A DNA stretch of 38,202 nucleotides, from the NCBI GenBank assembly GCA_903882805.1, contig CAIRYK010000017.1, forward strand, positions 1 to 38,202. Direction: 5' to 3'. Under the pieces are notes generated by a model, which was not told the origin of the DNA, made no database searches, and saw nothing but the letters and a program-made list of their open reading frames with translations. Source of the DNA: an uncultured Bacteroidota bacterium. GTDB lineage: Bacteria; Bacteroidota; Bacteroidia; Chitinophagales; Chitinophagaceae. How positions within the stretch are numbered: position 1 is the first letter of the stretch; the number at the start of each line of letters is the position of its first letter. A program made the translations under genes and the position numbers. Positions 7,513-15,933 of this stretch are shown here, piece after piece.

Positions 7513-7619
7513 AAAGTCATTTCTTTGACTTTCTTAATTATTGTATCATTGAATATTCAAAATGTTTTACATAATTATAAATATATACGTATGAAACTGT
7601 TTACTCATAGGCATTTCAA
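7513..7619 (-). promoter_or_regulatory. Duplicated promoter/leader region, copy B
   Basis: Partner of 6739-6845. Divergence is concentrated in the part far from the gene. The near 41 bases and the far end (ACTCATAGGCATTTCAA against ATTCATAGGCATTTCAA) are conserved, including the two inverted repeats. Confidence 0.65.
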
Positions 7620-7764
7620 AGGATTGATGTAAAAGTGTTTTCGGGAGCTCTTGTAGTTAATGGCAGGTAAAATCTGGCAGCAATTGAAGAACTCAAAGAA
7701 GTCAACTATATCATATTATTGCCCTCAATGGGAGCATTGATTCTTTTGACTTGTGTAGGCATAA

Positions 7765-7802
7765 AAAAAGAACTTGTACTCCCAGAAGTACAAGTTCTTT
7801 TT
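7765..7802 (-). repeat. Dispersed hairpin repeat, copy 4 (terminator-like)
   Basis: A 16-bp perfect stem whose outer part is an A-run opposite a T-run, with loop CCCAGA (plus strand). It has the classic form of a bidirectional intrinsic terminator and lies 14 bases behind the stop of the DUF932 gene. Confidence 0.85.
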
Positions 7803-7815
7803 CATATCCGGGTGT

Positions 7816-8733
7816 TTAGTTCCGGGCTAACTCCAAAGTATAGTTGAACAACTTTGAATCGGTATCTCTTTGATTTTGGAATGACTTTTTCAGTTTGTCA
7901 TGTATCACTTCATTAAAGGCATTGTACCCTATCCAAAGATTTGGAGTTGTATTTAACTGGCTACATTCCCTATTAATGATTTCGATAACAGTCCGGGCAT
8001 TTAACGATGGTGCCGGATTTTTCTCACTTGATTCATACATGAACAATTTCAAATCCTCACATGTCAGCTTTACATAATCCTCAATGTTTGTGATAGGCTT
8101 TTCTGCCAGTACCTCAAACTTGCGTTTCAAATCATAAAACTCATTGCTCATGAATTTAGCAATCAGGTACTTTATATTAGGCATTACCACCTCAGCGATT
8201 TCGCCCCGGTGCTTGATGTTAAACCCGATTGTTGAATGAGCAATATGAAGTCCGTTGTTACAGATTTTGCGAAAGAAACCGAAGTGGCCCGAAGTACGGG
8301 TTGAACCGTCATAACTATTAGTAAACCGGAGCATGGGTCTTAATTCGTCCATGCCATTCTTTACAGTGATAGCTAAGGAATCATCATTCAAAATGTGGTC
8401 AACTGCGAATGAACGGTTTTCCCTGTTGATGCTGCGGGTGGCTGTTGAAATGTTAGCTTCTAAAAGCATATTTTCTACCCCGGCATAAAACAACTGGTTT
8501 GGTAAGTGTCCATATGAATTGCTAACAACGTTTACAATCTTACCGTCAGAGAGTATCACTTTATCTAAACCTTTACGGCTGTTTATCCCGGTTACATCCT
8601 TGAAGCTGCGTACTTCATTTGATACGAAGATATTGTCATTGCGGAGATTGTTGAGGTCATTGAGCATTACTGCTGCTCCGATTGTTGTCCTTGTTCCTGT
8701 CTGTGATTCGTTGTTTGCTGCTTGATTTCTCAT
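7816..8733 (-). CDS. DUF932-domain protein
   Basis: A 305-aa protein whose central part (RPMLRFTNSYDGSTRTSGHF, then GFFRKICNNGLHIA, about residues 132-166) matches the hallmark of DUF932 proteins: an NS(H/Y)DGS turn, then an R..C.NG segment. These proteins are common on phages, plasmids and integrative elements, and their function is unknown. It is transcribed divergently from the RHH gene at 8870, with operator-like half-sites between them, and is closed by hairpin copy 4. Confidence 0.75.
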   Translation of the reverse strand: MRNQAANNESQTGTRTTIGAAVMLNDLNNLRNDNIFVSNEVRSFKDVTGINSRKGLDKVILSDGKIVNVVSNSYGHLPNQLFYAGVENMLLEANISTATRSINRENRSFAVDHILNDDSLAITVKNGMDELRPMLRFTNSYDGSTRTSGHFGFFRKICNNGLHIAHSTIGFNIKHRGEIAEVVMPNIKYLIAKFMSNEFYDLKRKFEVLAEKPITNIEDYVKLTCEDLKLFMYESSEKNPAPSLNARTVIEIINRECSQLNTTPNLWIGYNAFNEVIHDKLKKSFQNQRDTDSKLFNYTLELARN

Positions 8734-8775
8734 ATCCTATCTGTCATTTGTTATTGACATAGCTAAGATACAATA

Positions 8776-8805
8776 GTGTGCAATTATTTCCAAAATAATG
8801 CACAC
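8776..8805. promoter_or_regulatory. Operator-like inverted repeat 1
   Basis: GTGTGCA at 8776-8782 and TGCACAC at 8799-8805, 16 bases apart, with further matching bases inside (ATTATTT opposite AAATAAT). It lies in the divergent region between the DUF932 and RHH genes, near the likely DUF932 promoter. Confidence 0.6.
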
Positions 8806-8833
8806 TTATTTATCCACATTTTAAAGAAATAGT

Positions 8834-8865
8834 TGCACACTGTTTTATAATTGTGTGTAGATTTG
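8834..8865 (+). promoter_or_regulatory. Operator-like half-sites 2 overlapping the RHH promoter
   Basis: TGCACAC at 8834-8840 and GTGTGTA at 8853-8859 repeat the same half-site in opposite order. TAGATTTG at 8858-8865 fits the -7 consensus TAnnTTTG exactly and sits five bases before the ATG at 8870, so the message may be leaderless or nearly so. The overlap suggests autorepression by the RHH protein. Confidence 0.5.
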
Positions 8866-8869
8866 TGAA

Positions 8870-9064
8870 ATGGCAAAAGCAGTAAAAACAAAAGAGATTA
8901 TGGTCAAACGACCAGTAAAGTATAATGTTGACCACCGGGAACAGTCAGTTCGTGTATCCGTTCAATTACCCCAGTCAATTTATGAGAAGATTACCAAGGA
9001 TAAGGACGGTAATGAGCAAACAGTCCGAGAGTGGATTTTGAGTGTAACCGGGTATCAAAAATGA
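8870..9064 (+). CDS. Ribbon-helix-helix-like small regulator (64 aa)
   Basis: The segment SVRVSVQLPQSIYEKI, a helix-turn, then TVREWILSVTG (residues about 25-61) has the strand-helix-helix layout of RHH/CopG-type DNA-binding proteins, with a basic N-terminal arm. These proteins bind short palindromes as dimers of dimers. The repeated GTGTGCA half-sites just upstream are natural targets, so autoregulation and control of the divergent DUF932 gene are inferred. The stop codon overlaps the start of hairpin copy 5. Confidence 0.6.
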   Translation: MAKAVKTKEIMVKRPVKYNVDHREQSVRVSVQLPQSIYEKITKDKDGNEQTVREWILSVTGYQK

Positions 9065-9092
9065 ACTTGTACTCCCAGAAGTACAAGTTCAT
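9061..9092. repeat. Dispersed hairpin repeat, copy 5
   Basis: A 13-bp perfect stem (ATGAACTTGTACT with its complement) and loop CCCAGA on the plus strand. It lies between the converging ends of the RHH gene and the DUF5655 gene, in the position of a shared terminator. Confidence 0.85.
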
Positions 9093-9105
9093 AATCAGTA
9101 GCAAA

Positions 9106-9507
9106 CTATTTGCAGGAATTGAATGATTGTTTTATCAAATCTAAAATGTCATCTAAACTGAATTTCTTTTTCTGCAAATCAGTGGGGTCAAGCCAGATAA
9201 TAACACCTGCACCCCATTTATGGTTATCAGGAACCGCTTCCTTTATTAAGTGTTTCGGGTCATTTAGTTTTATTTTTATTGTACGGAGAAAAAACCTTAA
9301 AATATTTCTCTTTTTTTGAACGTGCAACTCAATAAATCTAACATCACTCCCCTTAGTTCTATAACAAATTGATGCTCCTGTTGCATAAGGTTCTCCTACC
9401 TCTTTGCTAATTGCAAGGACACGACTATTAATTTCCCGATAAGTTGAAATCAATTCAGGCATTGCACCGTCTAAGTGGTCTTCGATTGTATTTAATGGCT
9501 GCTTCAT
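9106..9507 (-). CDS. DUF5655-like protein
   Basis: A 133-aa protein ending with the features I associate with DUF5655: FIELHVQKKRNILRFFLR, a short variable strand, DNHKWGAGVIIWL, and SLDDILDLIKQSF at the C-terminus. The domain is of unknown function and is often found alone or fused to nuclease-like domains. The gene is divergent from the Mrr-like nuclease gene at 9543, only 35 bases away, so they may share a control region. Confidence 0.6.
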   Translation of the reverse strand: MKQPLNTIEDHLDGAMPELISTYREINSRVLAISKEVGEPYATGASICYRTKGSDVRFIELHVQKKRNILRFFLRTIKIKLNDPKHLIKEAVPDNHKWGAGVIIWLDPTDLQKKKFSLDDILDLIKQSFNSCK

Positions 9508-9542
9508 ATGGTCAAATGTATTAAGTTTACACTAAACAATTA

Positions 9543-9998
9543 ATGATGTCCAAAATCAAGCTAGAAAAGAACCAAACTGGTATTGCTTGTGAATTTTATG
9601 TAGCCGGGGAGTTATCGAGATTGGGATACAATGTCACCGTTACATTTGGCAATACAAAGTCAATTGACCTGTTAGTGAGCAAAAACGAAGAAATATTTGC
9701 CGTACAAGTGAAAGGGATACAAAGCACGGCTTCAATTTGTTGGAACTTGGACAAGACTAAATTACAAGACAAAAAAATTGTTATGGTTTTAGTAAATCTA
9801 CATGTAGATAATCCTTCTGCTAAGCCTGACTTCTTTGTACTCACTCAACCAGAGGCATTAAAACTATTCAAAGACACTCCAAAAGAAGGACAAAAAAGAA
9901 CCTATCTTGATTACAAAACAATAAAGAGGCTGAATATTTATGAGAGCCGATGGGATGTATTCGAGAAACAAACTAATGCTCTTTTGAAAGGAAAATAA
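9543..9998 (+). CDS. Mrr-like PD-(D/E)XK nuclease with a Q-x-K active site
   Basis: A 151-aa protein. The N-terminal helix GIACEFYVAGELSRLGYNV is followed by the core strand SIDLLV (Asp42) and then FAVQVKG, giving D42...Q55-x-K57. A Gln in place of the usual Glu is known in the Mrr/restriction branch of PD-(D/E)XK enzymes. The rest (PDFFVLTQPEA) also fits that fold. It lies 100 bases before the methyltransferase gene on the same strand, so it may be the DNA-cleaving subunit of the restriction-like block, or an independent nuclease. A separate promoter-like site before 10099 leaves the operon open. Confidence 0.65.
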   Translation: MMSKIKLEKNQTGIACEFYVAGELSRLGYNVTVTFGNTKSIDLLVSKNEEIFAVQVKGIQSTASICWNLDKTKLQDKKIVMVLVNLHVDNPSAKPDFFVLTQPEALKLFKDTPKEGQKRTYLDYKTIKRLNIYESRWDVFEKQTNALLKGK

Positions 9999-10051
9999 AG
10001 AACTTCCCAAAAGGCAAATGAACTAGCTAAAAAGGGTATCCTTATTAATAT

Positions 10052-10059
10052 TAACTTTA
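10052..10059 (+). promoter_or_regulatory. Possible -7 box before the methyltransferase operon
   Basis: TAACTTTA approximates TAnnTTTG 40 bases before the ATG at 10099. No clear -33 element. Tentative. Confidence 0.35.
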
Positions 10060-10098
10060 CCCTGTGACATAGATAAAGAACAAAAAACAAGGCAAAAC

Positions 10099-12789
10099 AT
10101 GAATTTAGCCCAGATTGAAAACAACGTACAAGATACTGTTAAGAAATTTAATGAGGATACATTTATCTATGATTTGCTATTGGCTTATGACAATCCAAGG
10201 GCAACAATCAGTCGCTTACGACATGGCGGATTAAATCTCTCAAAAGTTGAAGGAGAGATAGTTTGGAAAAAAAAGCTATTCTTCAAATTTGATTTGGACA
10301 ATGACTTACATGAATTAATTGACAACCTAAAAACTGACAACAAAGTAACTAAGTTTGACCCTCGTTTTATTATAGCCACTGACTATGATACATTTCTGGC
10401 TATTGACACAAAAACAGATGAAACATTAGACATTCCTATTTTAGATATTGGCAAACATTTTGATTTCTTTCTACCCTGGGCTGGCATGGAAAAAGCACAG
10501 CGGCAAAGCGAAAATCCCGCTGACGTAAAAGCAGCGGAGCGAATGGCAAAGCTGTATGACGAAATAAAGAAAGACAATCCAACCACAACAAAAGAAGAAG
10601 TTCACAACCTAAATGTTTTCCTATCCTGTTTGTTGTTTTGTTTTTTTGCAGAAGATACAGGCATATTTGAAGATGCCCAGTTCACAAGTGCGATAGGTAG
10701 TCATACCCAACAAGATGGCAGCGACCTAAATTCATACCTTGACAAATTATTTCAGGTAATGAACACTGAGCAGGGCAAACGTAAAAATTTACCCGCTTAT
10801 CTGGATGCATTCCCTTATGTTAATGGTGGTTTATTCCGTGATAAAAGAAACGCACCAATATTTACAAGGCGTAGTCGTCAAGCCGTTATTGAAAGTGGTG
10901 AGTTGGATTGGAGTGCAATCAACCCGGATATTTTCGGTTCCATGATTCAGGCTGTGATTAGCCCGGAGCAACGAGGTAGTTTGGGTATGCACTACACCAG
11001 TGTCCCAAATATTATGAAGGTAATAGAACCGCTTTTTTTAGATGAACTTAGAAAAGAATTTGAAGCAGCAAAAGGCAACAAAAAACTACTAAATCAACTA
11101 TTACATAGGATATCCAAGATTAAGGTATTTGACCCAGCCTGTGGCAGTGGTAATTTTCTCATAATTGCATACAAGCAATTGCGAAGGCTTGAAATGGAGA
11201 TATTCAAAGAAACAAATAGCCTTGCATATTCGGGTATAAGTCTGAGTAACTTCTATGGAATCGAGATTGATGACTTTGCTCACGAAATAGCAATACTGTC
11301 TTTATGGTTAGCAGAGCACCAAATGAACAAAGAATTCTTTAATGCTTTTGGTAGAACAAAACCACCATTGCCATTGATAGAAACGGGCAATATTGTACAT
11401 GGCAATGCTACCCGTCTCGACTGGGAAAAAGTATGCCCAAAAAACGAAGGAGATGAAATATACATTCTCGGAAACCCGCCTTATTTAGGTGCAAGGGTTT
11501 TAGATGAAGTACAAAAAGGCGATATGAATTTTGTCTTCAAAGGTAAAGTTGATGGCTATAATGATTTAGATTACATTTCTTGTTGGTTTTATAAAGGCTG
11601 TCAATACATAAAAAAACAAAACTCGCAGTGTGCATTTGTTTCTACAAATTCTATTAGTCAAGGCTCGCAAGTAGGTATTATTTGGCCCAATATTATTTCA
11701 GATGCTATTGAAATAAAATTCGCCCATCTGCCTTTCAAATGGGAAAACAATGCTAAAAGTAATGCGGGGGTTACGTGTGTAATTATCGGTTTGCGAAATA
11801 AAGCGGCAGGTCAGAAGACTATCATCAATAACAAATTCAGAAAGTCAGTAGACAATATAAATGCCTACTTAGTTTCAGGTGAAAATATTTATGTATTTGG
11901 TAGAAATAAGCCATTATCCAAATTGCCTGAAATTAGATTTGGTAGTATGCCAAATGATAACGGGCATCTAATTTTATCCGAAGAAGAGTATAATGAAGCC
12001 AAAATTGAAACCCCTTCAATAAAGCCATTTGTCAGATTAATGCTAGGAGGGCAAGATTTTATCAAAGGAATTAAGCGGTATTGTATTTGGGTTAATGACA
12101 AGGAATTTGAGAAGGCAAATAAAATTCCATTCTTAAACACTAGATTTGAGAAGGTAAGAAAATATAGAATGGCAAGTAAAAGAGAGGCAACTAATAAACT
12201 CTCAAAATTCCCATATCGATTCGGAGAAGTCAGACATGTTGAGGCGGAATTAATAATTATTCCAGCGACATCTTCTGAGAGAAGAACCTATATACCCATG
12301 GGATTTTTAGCGTCTGGCACTATCGTTAATAATTCAACACAAGCAATCTTTGGAGCCATGCCTTGGCATCTTGGATTAATTCTATCAAAAATGCACATGT
12401 TATGGGTCCAGGCTGTTTCAGGTAGACTTGAATCTCGCATACGGTATTCAGCAGAACTTTCCTACAACACGTTCCCATTTCCTGATATAACCAAATTGCA
12501 GTGTGACGAAATTGAACACAATGTCTATACAATTTTAGCCGAAAGGGAGAACCATTCTGAAAAAACGTTAGCTCAACTTTACGACCCAGAAAAAATGCCA
12601 GATAGGTTAAGAGTTGCTCACCAACTAAATGACGTTGCAATTGAAAGGTGTTATAGAAGCAAGCCGTTTGAAAGTGATGAAGAACGCTTGGCGTATCTTT
12701 TCAAACTATATGAGAAAATGATTTCTGAGGAAAAAGACAAAGGAACCTTATTTCAAACTGAAACTAAGCTTAAAAAGAAAAAGAAATAG
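10099..12789 (+). CDS. MmeI-like N6-adenine DNA methyltransferase
   Basis: An 896-aa protein. Conserved stretches of the MmeI/type IIL-like family are easy to follow: LPWAGMEKAQ and KAAERMAKLYD (about 125-154), LLFCFFAEDTGIF (178-190), FPYVNGGLF (238-246), INPDIFGSMIQAV and MHYTSVPNIMKVI. Then come SAM-binding motif I FDPACGSGNF (344-353), YGIEIDDFAHEIA and catalytic motif IV NPPY (459-462). The C-terminal third probably holds the target-recognition domain and ends basic. The N-terminal 120 residues lack a visible D..ExK nuclease motif of the kind fused in MmeI itself, so cleavage would have to be done by another subunit. The helicase gene starts three bases after its stop. Confidence 0.9.
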   Translation: MNLAQIENNVQDTVKKFNEDTFIYDLLLAYDNPRATISRLRHGGLNLSKVEGEIVWKKKLFFKFDLDNDLHELIDNLKTDNKVTKFDPRFIIATDYDTFLAIDTKTDETLDIPILDIGKHFDFFLPWAGMEKAQRQSENPADVKAAERMAKLYDEIKKDNPTTTKEEVHNLNVFLSCLLFCFFAEDTGIFEDAQFTSAIGSHTQQDGSDLNSYLDKLFQVMNTEQGKRKNLPAYLDAFPYVNGGLFRDKRNAPIFTRRSRQAVIESGELDWSAINPDIFGSMIQAVISPEQRGSLGMHYTSVPNIMKVIEPLFLDELRKEFEAAKGNKKLLNQLLHRISKIKVFDPACGSGNFLIIAYKQLRRLEMEIFKETNSLAYSGISLSNFYGIEIDDFAHEIAILSLWLAEHQMNKEFFNAFGRTKPPLPLIETGNIVHGNATRLDWEKVCPKNEGDEIYILGNPPYLGARVLDEVQKGDMNFVFKGKVDGYNDLDYISCWFYKGCQYIKKQNSQCAFVSTNSISQGSQVGIIWPNIISDAIEIKFAHLPFKWENNAKSNAGVTCVIIGLRNKAAGQKTIINNKFRKSVDNINAYLVSGENIYVFGRNKPLSKLPEIRFGSMPNDNGHLILSEEEYNEAKIETPSIKPFVRLMLGGQDFIKGIKRYCIWVNDKEFEKANKIPFLNTRFEKVRKYRMASKREATNKLSKFPYRFGEVRHVEAELIIIPATSSERRTYIPMGFLASGTIVNNSTQAIFGAMPWHLGLILSKMHMLWVQAVSGRLESRIRYSAELSYNTFPFPDITKLQCDEIEHNVYTILAERENHSEKTLAQLYDPEKMPDRLRVAHQLNDVAIERCYRSKPFESDEERLAYLFKLYEKMISEEKDKGTLFQTETKLKKKKK

Positions 12790-12791
12790 CC

Positions 12792-14720
12792 ATGCCTGAT
12801 ATAGTCCATGTCACCTATGCCCAAACGGGTCAAAGTTCCAAAACCAATGCTCTTGGTATGCGGGAGATGCAAGAAAAAGCATATCAGGTAAGAGATGCTC
12901 AATATATCCTATTAAAAGCCCCTCCCGCTTCTGGTAAATCAAGGGCACTTATGTTTATCGCTCTGGACAAAATTATTAATCAAGGCAAAAAGAAAGTTAT
13001 TGTTGCAGTACCAGAAAAATCTATCGGCGGTTCTTTTGCCGCTACCAATCTTAAAGATTATGGCTTCTTTGCTAATTGGCATCCGAATGACAAATATAAT
13101 CTATGCACACCCGGTATGGATGGCAGTAAAAGTAAGGTACAGGCATTCAAAAACTTTATTAATAATGACGAAACGATACTGATATGCACACATGCCACTT
13201 TACGTTTTGCGTGTGAAGAATTAGAGGAGTCACAGTTTAATAATACCTTACTTGCAATAGATGAATTTCACCATGTTTCAGCGGATGGAGATAGCCGATT
13301 GGGTGAATTGCTGAGGGCTATTATGGAAAAGTCAAATGCAGATGTTATAGCCATGACAGGGTCTTATTTCCGTGGAGATAGCGTTCCTGTTCTTTTGCCA
13401 GAGAGTGAAGCTAAATTCACGAAGGTTACTTATAATTATTATGAACAACTAAACGGATACACTTATTTAAAGTCATTAGGAATTGGATATCATTTTTATC
13501 AGGGAAAATATACTTCTGCAATTTTTGAGATTTTAGACACTGATAAAAAAACCATTCTGCATATCCCGAATGTAAACTCAGGGGAGTCAACCAAAGATAA
13601 ACACAAAGAAGTAGATACTATCCTTGATACTATCGGGGATGTTATTGGAGTCGACCGGGAGACTGGCGTAATTTCAGTTAAGAGAAGTTCAGATGGAAAG
13701 TTATTAAAGGTAGCTGATTTAGTAAATGACAATCCAAATGACCGTGAGAAAATAATAGGGTATCTGAGAAATATGAAGGGATTAGATGACATGGACTTGA
13801 TTATTGCGTTAGGTATGGCGAAAGAGGGTTTTGACTGGCCCTTCTGCGAACATGCTTTAACGGTTGGTTATAGAGGGTCATTGACTGAAATCATACAGAT
13901 AATAGGAAGATGTACAAGAGATAGCAGCAATAAAACCCATGCTCAATTTACCAACCTCATTGCTCAACCGGATGCCGCAGATGACGAGGTCAAATTATCA
14001 GTCAACAACATGCTGAAAGCAATAACAGCATCATTACTTATGGAGCAGGTACTTGCTCCAAGTTTTAAGTTTAAAACAAAATTATCAGATGACGATAAGG
14101 CTCAGGCAGGTGAAATAAAAATCAGAGGGCTAAAAACACCAAGTTCAAAAAGGGTAAAAGATATAATAGAGTCAGACCTTAATGATTTGAAGGCAACTAT
14201 TCTGCAAGATGATACGATGTTAAAGGCTATGCCTGGTAATGTGGACCCGGAAGTAATTAATAAAGTATTGATTCCAAAAATAATTCAAATAAAGTACCCT
14301 GATTTAACAGAGGTTGAGGTTGAAGAATTGAGACAGTATGTTGTGGTTGACTCTGTGGTTAAATCAGGTGAAATAAAAGAGGTGGGAGATAAGCGATTTA
14401 TAAGAATGGCTGGGCAATTTGTAAACATTGATGACTTGCATATTGATTTAATTGACCGTATCAATCCTTTTCAAAAAGCATTTGAAATCTTATCAAAAGA
14501 TGTGACTACAAAAGTTTTAAAAGTTATTCAAGATGTAATTGCCGCAACAAGAATACAGGTAAGCGAAGAAGAGGCGGTTCTTATATGGTCAAAGATTAAG
14601 GATTTCTACGCAACATTCAACCGGGAGCCGAGCCTTAATTCTACCGACCCGCTTGAAAAGAGAATGGCAGAAGTTTTGATTTATATTAAAGAACAAAAAA
14701 GAAAGCAGAATGTCGGATAA
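12792..14720 (+). CDS. DEAD/DEAH-family (SF2) helicase of the restriction-like block
   Basis: A 642-aa protein. Walker A APPASGKS (residues 43-50), an Ia-like segment VIVAVPEKS, Walker B LLAIDEFHH (Asp157-Glu158), motif III-like AMTGS, and in the second RecA lobe ALGMAKEGFDWP and motif VI QIIGRCTRD (370-378). This layout fits translocases of type I/III-like restriction systems rather than RNA helicases. The C-terminal 200 residues are unassigned. It sits three bases behind the methyltransferase gene and overlaps the GIY-YIG gene by 11 bases, so the three are almost certainly co-translated. Confidence 0.9.
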   Translation: MPDIVHVTYAQTGQSSKTNALGMREMQEKAYQVRDAQYILLKAPPASGKSRALMFIALDKIINQGKKKVIVAVPEKSIGGSFAATNLKDYGFFANWHPNDKYNLCTPGMDGSKSKVQAFKNFINNDETILICTHATLRFACEELEESQFNNTLLAIDEFHHVSADGDSRLGELLRAIMEKSNADVIAMTGSYFRGDSVPVLLPESEAKFTKVTYNYYEQLNGYTYLKSLGIGYHFYQGKYTSAIFEILDTDKKTILHIPNVNSGESTKDKHKEVDTILDTIGDVIGVDRETGVISVKRSSDGKLLKVADLVNDNPNDREKIIGYLRNMKGLDDMDLIIALGMAKEGFDWPFCEHALTVGYRGSLTEIIQIIGRCTRDSSNKTHAQFTNLIAQPDAADDEVKLSVNNMLKAITASLLMEQVLAPSFKFKTKLSDDDKAQAGEIKIRGLKTPSSKRVKDIIESDLNDLKATILQDDTMLKAMPGNVDPEVINKVLIPKIIQIKYPDLTEVEVEELRQYVVVDSVVKSGEIKEVGDKRFIRMAGQFVNIDDLHIDLIDRINPFQKAFEILSKDVTTKVLKVIQDVIAATRIQVSEEEAVLIWSKIKDFYATFNREPSLNSTDPLEKRMAEVLIYIKEQKRKQNVG

Positions 14721-15900
14721 GAAGTCTTTACAAGACATATTCAATGATGACCCCTTTGGCTTATTAAATGTTAAGCCATCTTCACCTGCTAGGAATGAGG
14801 ATGAAAGGCTTACAAGTTCATTCCAAGAAATAGTAGAATTTTACGAAAAGAATAAAAGAGAACCTCAACTGGGAGGCGGCATCCAAGAACACCAGTTATA
14901 TTCAAGATTAAAGGGAATAAGAGATGACCAGAATAAAATGGCTATGCTCAAACAGCATGACAAATTTGGACTACTGAATTATGAGCCAAAAGAAATAAAC
15001 TCATTAAATGATATTCTAAGTGATGATACATTCGGTTTGCTAGATGATGACAGCGAAGGTTTATTTGATTTCAAAAATATAAAAAAGCCGGAAGATAGAG
15101 CAAGTGCAGATTTTGTTGCCCGGAGGAAGCGATGCAAAGATTTTGACAAATATGAACCGTTGTTTAAGGAAGTGCAAAAAGACCTGTCAGGAGGAAAAAG
15201 AAAGTTGATGCCTTTTAAACAGGAAATATTAAACGCTGGTGATTTCTTTGTTCATAATGGGGTATTACTGTTATTAGAGAAGGTAGATTTTGAAGAAGGG
15301 GTTCAACAATTCAGAAGTGGCAGTAGGTTTCGTAAAGATGGTAGAACGAGAGTGATTTTTGAGAATGGCACAGAATCAAATATGCTATACCGCTCTTTAT
15401 ACAAGGCACTTTTAGATAATGGGAAAGCAGTGTCAGAGCATATTGATAAGGTCAATGAAAAGTTTGTTGAAAAATTCAGCAACATTACTGAGGAAGACAA
15501 AGAAGCCGGGTTTATTTATGTGTTGAAATCTAAAAGTGATAAGCAAAACATAAAAGAGATAGAGCACCTTTATAAAATCGGTTACTCAAAAGTTGCAGTT
15601 GAGGAAAGGGTCAAGAACGCCAGTCAAGAACCAACCTATCTAATGGCACCCGTAACAATAGTTACTGTTTTCAAATGCTATAACATGAACCCTCAAAAGT
15701 TTGAGCAATTAATTCATAATTTTTTCGGCAATTCCTGTCTGAATATTGATATTTTCGATGGCAATAAACAGAGGCATACTCCAAGGGAATGGTTCATTGC
15801 TCCGATAGATGTTATTCAACAAGCAATACAGTTTATTATTTCAGGGGAAATTGTTAACTATCGGTATGATTCTACTAATAAGGAAATAATACCAAGGTGA
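14710..15900 (+). CDS. GIY-YIG nuclease-family protein (T5orf172/MUG113-like)
   Basis: A 396-aa protein. The C-terminal 130 residues form a GIY-YIG-like domain: FIYVLKS (268-274), LYKIGYS (287-293), Arg300 in VEERVKNA, PTYLMAP, FEQLIHNFF (Glu332), and EWF (360-362). The N-terminal 120 residues contain three short copies of an FGLL(N/D) motif (16-20, 86-90, 108-112). Two sit in near-identical contexts (SLQDIFNDDPFGLLN and SLNDILSDDTFGLLD), perhaps docking peptides for partner subunits. It overlaps the helicase gene, so it is the likely nuclease or an accessory of the block. A frameless gap of 34 bases separates its end from the converging gene at 15934. Confidence 0.8.
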   Translation: MSDKKSLQDIFNDDPFGLLNVKPSSPARNEDERLTSSFQEIVEFYEKNKREPQLGGGIQEHQLYSRLKGIRDDQNKMAMLKQHDKFGLLNYEPKEINSLNDILSDDTFGLLDDDSEGLFDFKNIKKPEDRASADFVARRKRCKDFDKYEPLFKEVQKDLSGGKRKLMPFKQEILNAGDFFVHNGVLLLLEKVDFEEGVQQFRSGSRFRKDGRTRVIFENGTESNMLYRSLYKALLDNGKAVSEHIDKVNEKFVEKFSNITEEDKEAGFIYVLKSKSDKQNIKEIEHLYKIGYSKVAVEERVKNASQEPTYLMAPVTIVTVFKCYNMNPQKFEQLIHNFFGNSCLNIDIFDGNKQRHTPREWFIAPIDVIQQAIQFIISGEIVNYRYDSTNKEIIPR

Positions 15901-15933
15901 CCGCTTAGTAAAGGTGATGGCACGGTAAGTCAA

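Larger units (their letters stand above)
7491..7815. other. Intergenic region with promoter copy B and hairpin copy 4
   Basis: This 325-bp gap holds the duplicated promoter region (7513-7619) and the hairpin at 7765-7802. Between them, about 145 bases show no open frame with a plausible start and no structure that I can name. Confidence 0.6.

Noticed and set aside
7491..7520. Longer start for the 105-aa gene at 7520
   Set aside because: That ATG lies within the duplicated promoter region, which in the sister copy is upstream of the coding region.
5963..9092. The hairpin repeats as coding sequence (frames such as MNLYFWEYKF or ELVLLGVQV)
   Set aside because: Frames are short, differ between copies and are not continued by conserved codons. 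Pairing, including a compensatory change, explains the conservation better.
9543..15900. A DISARM or BREX system
   Set aside because: The DrmA/DrmB/PLD set of DISARM and the PglZ/BrxC/BrxL set of BREX are absent; only a methyltransferase and a helicase are shared in general terms.
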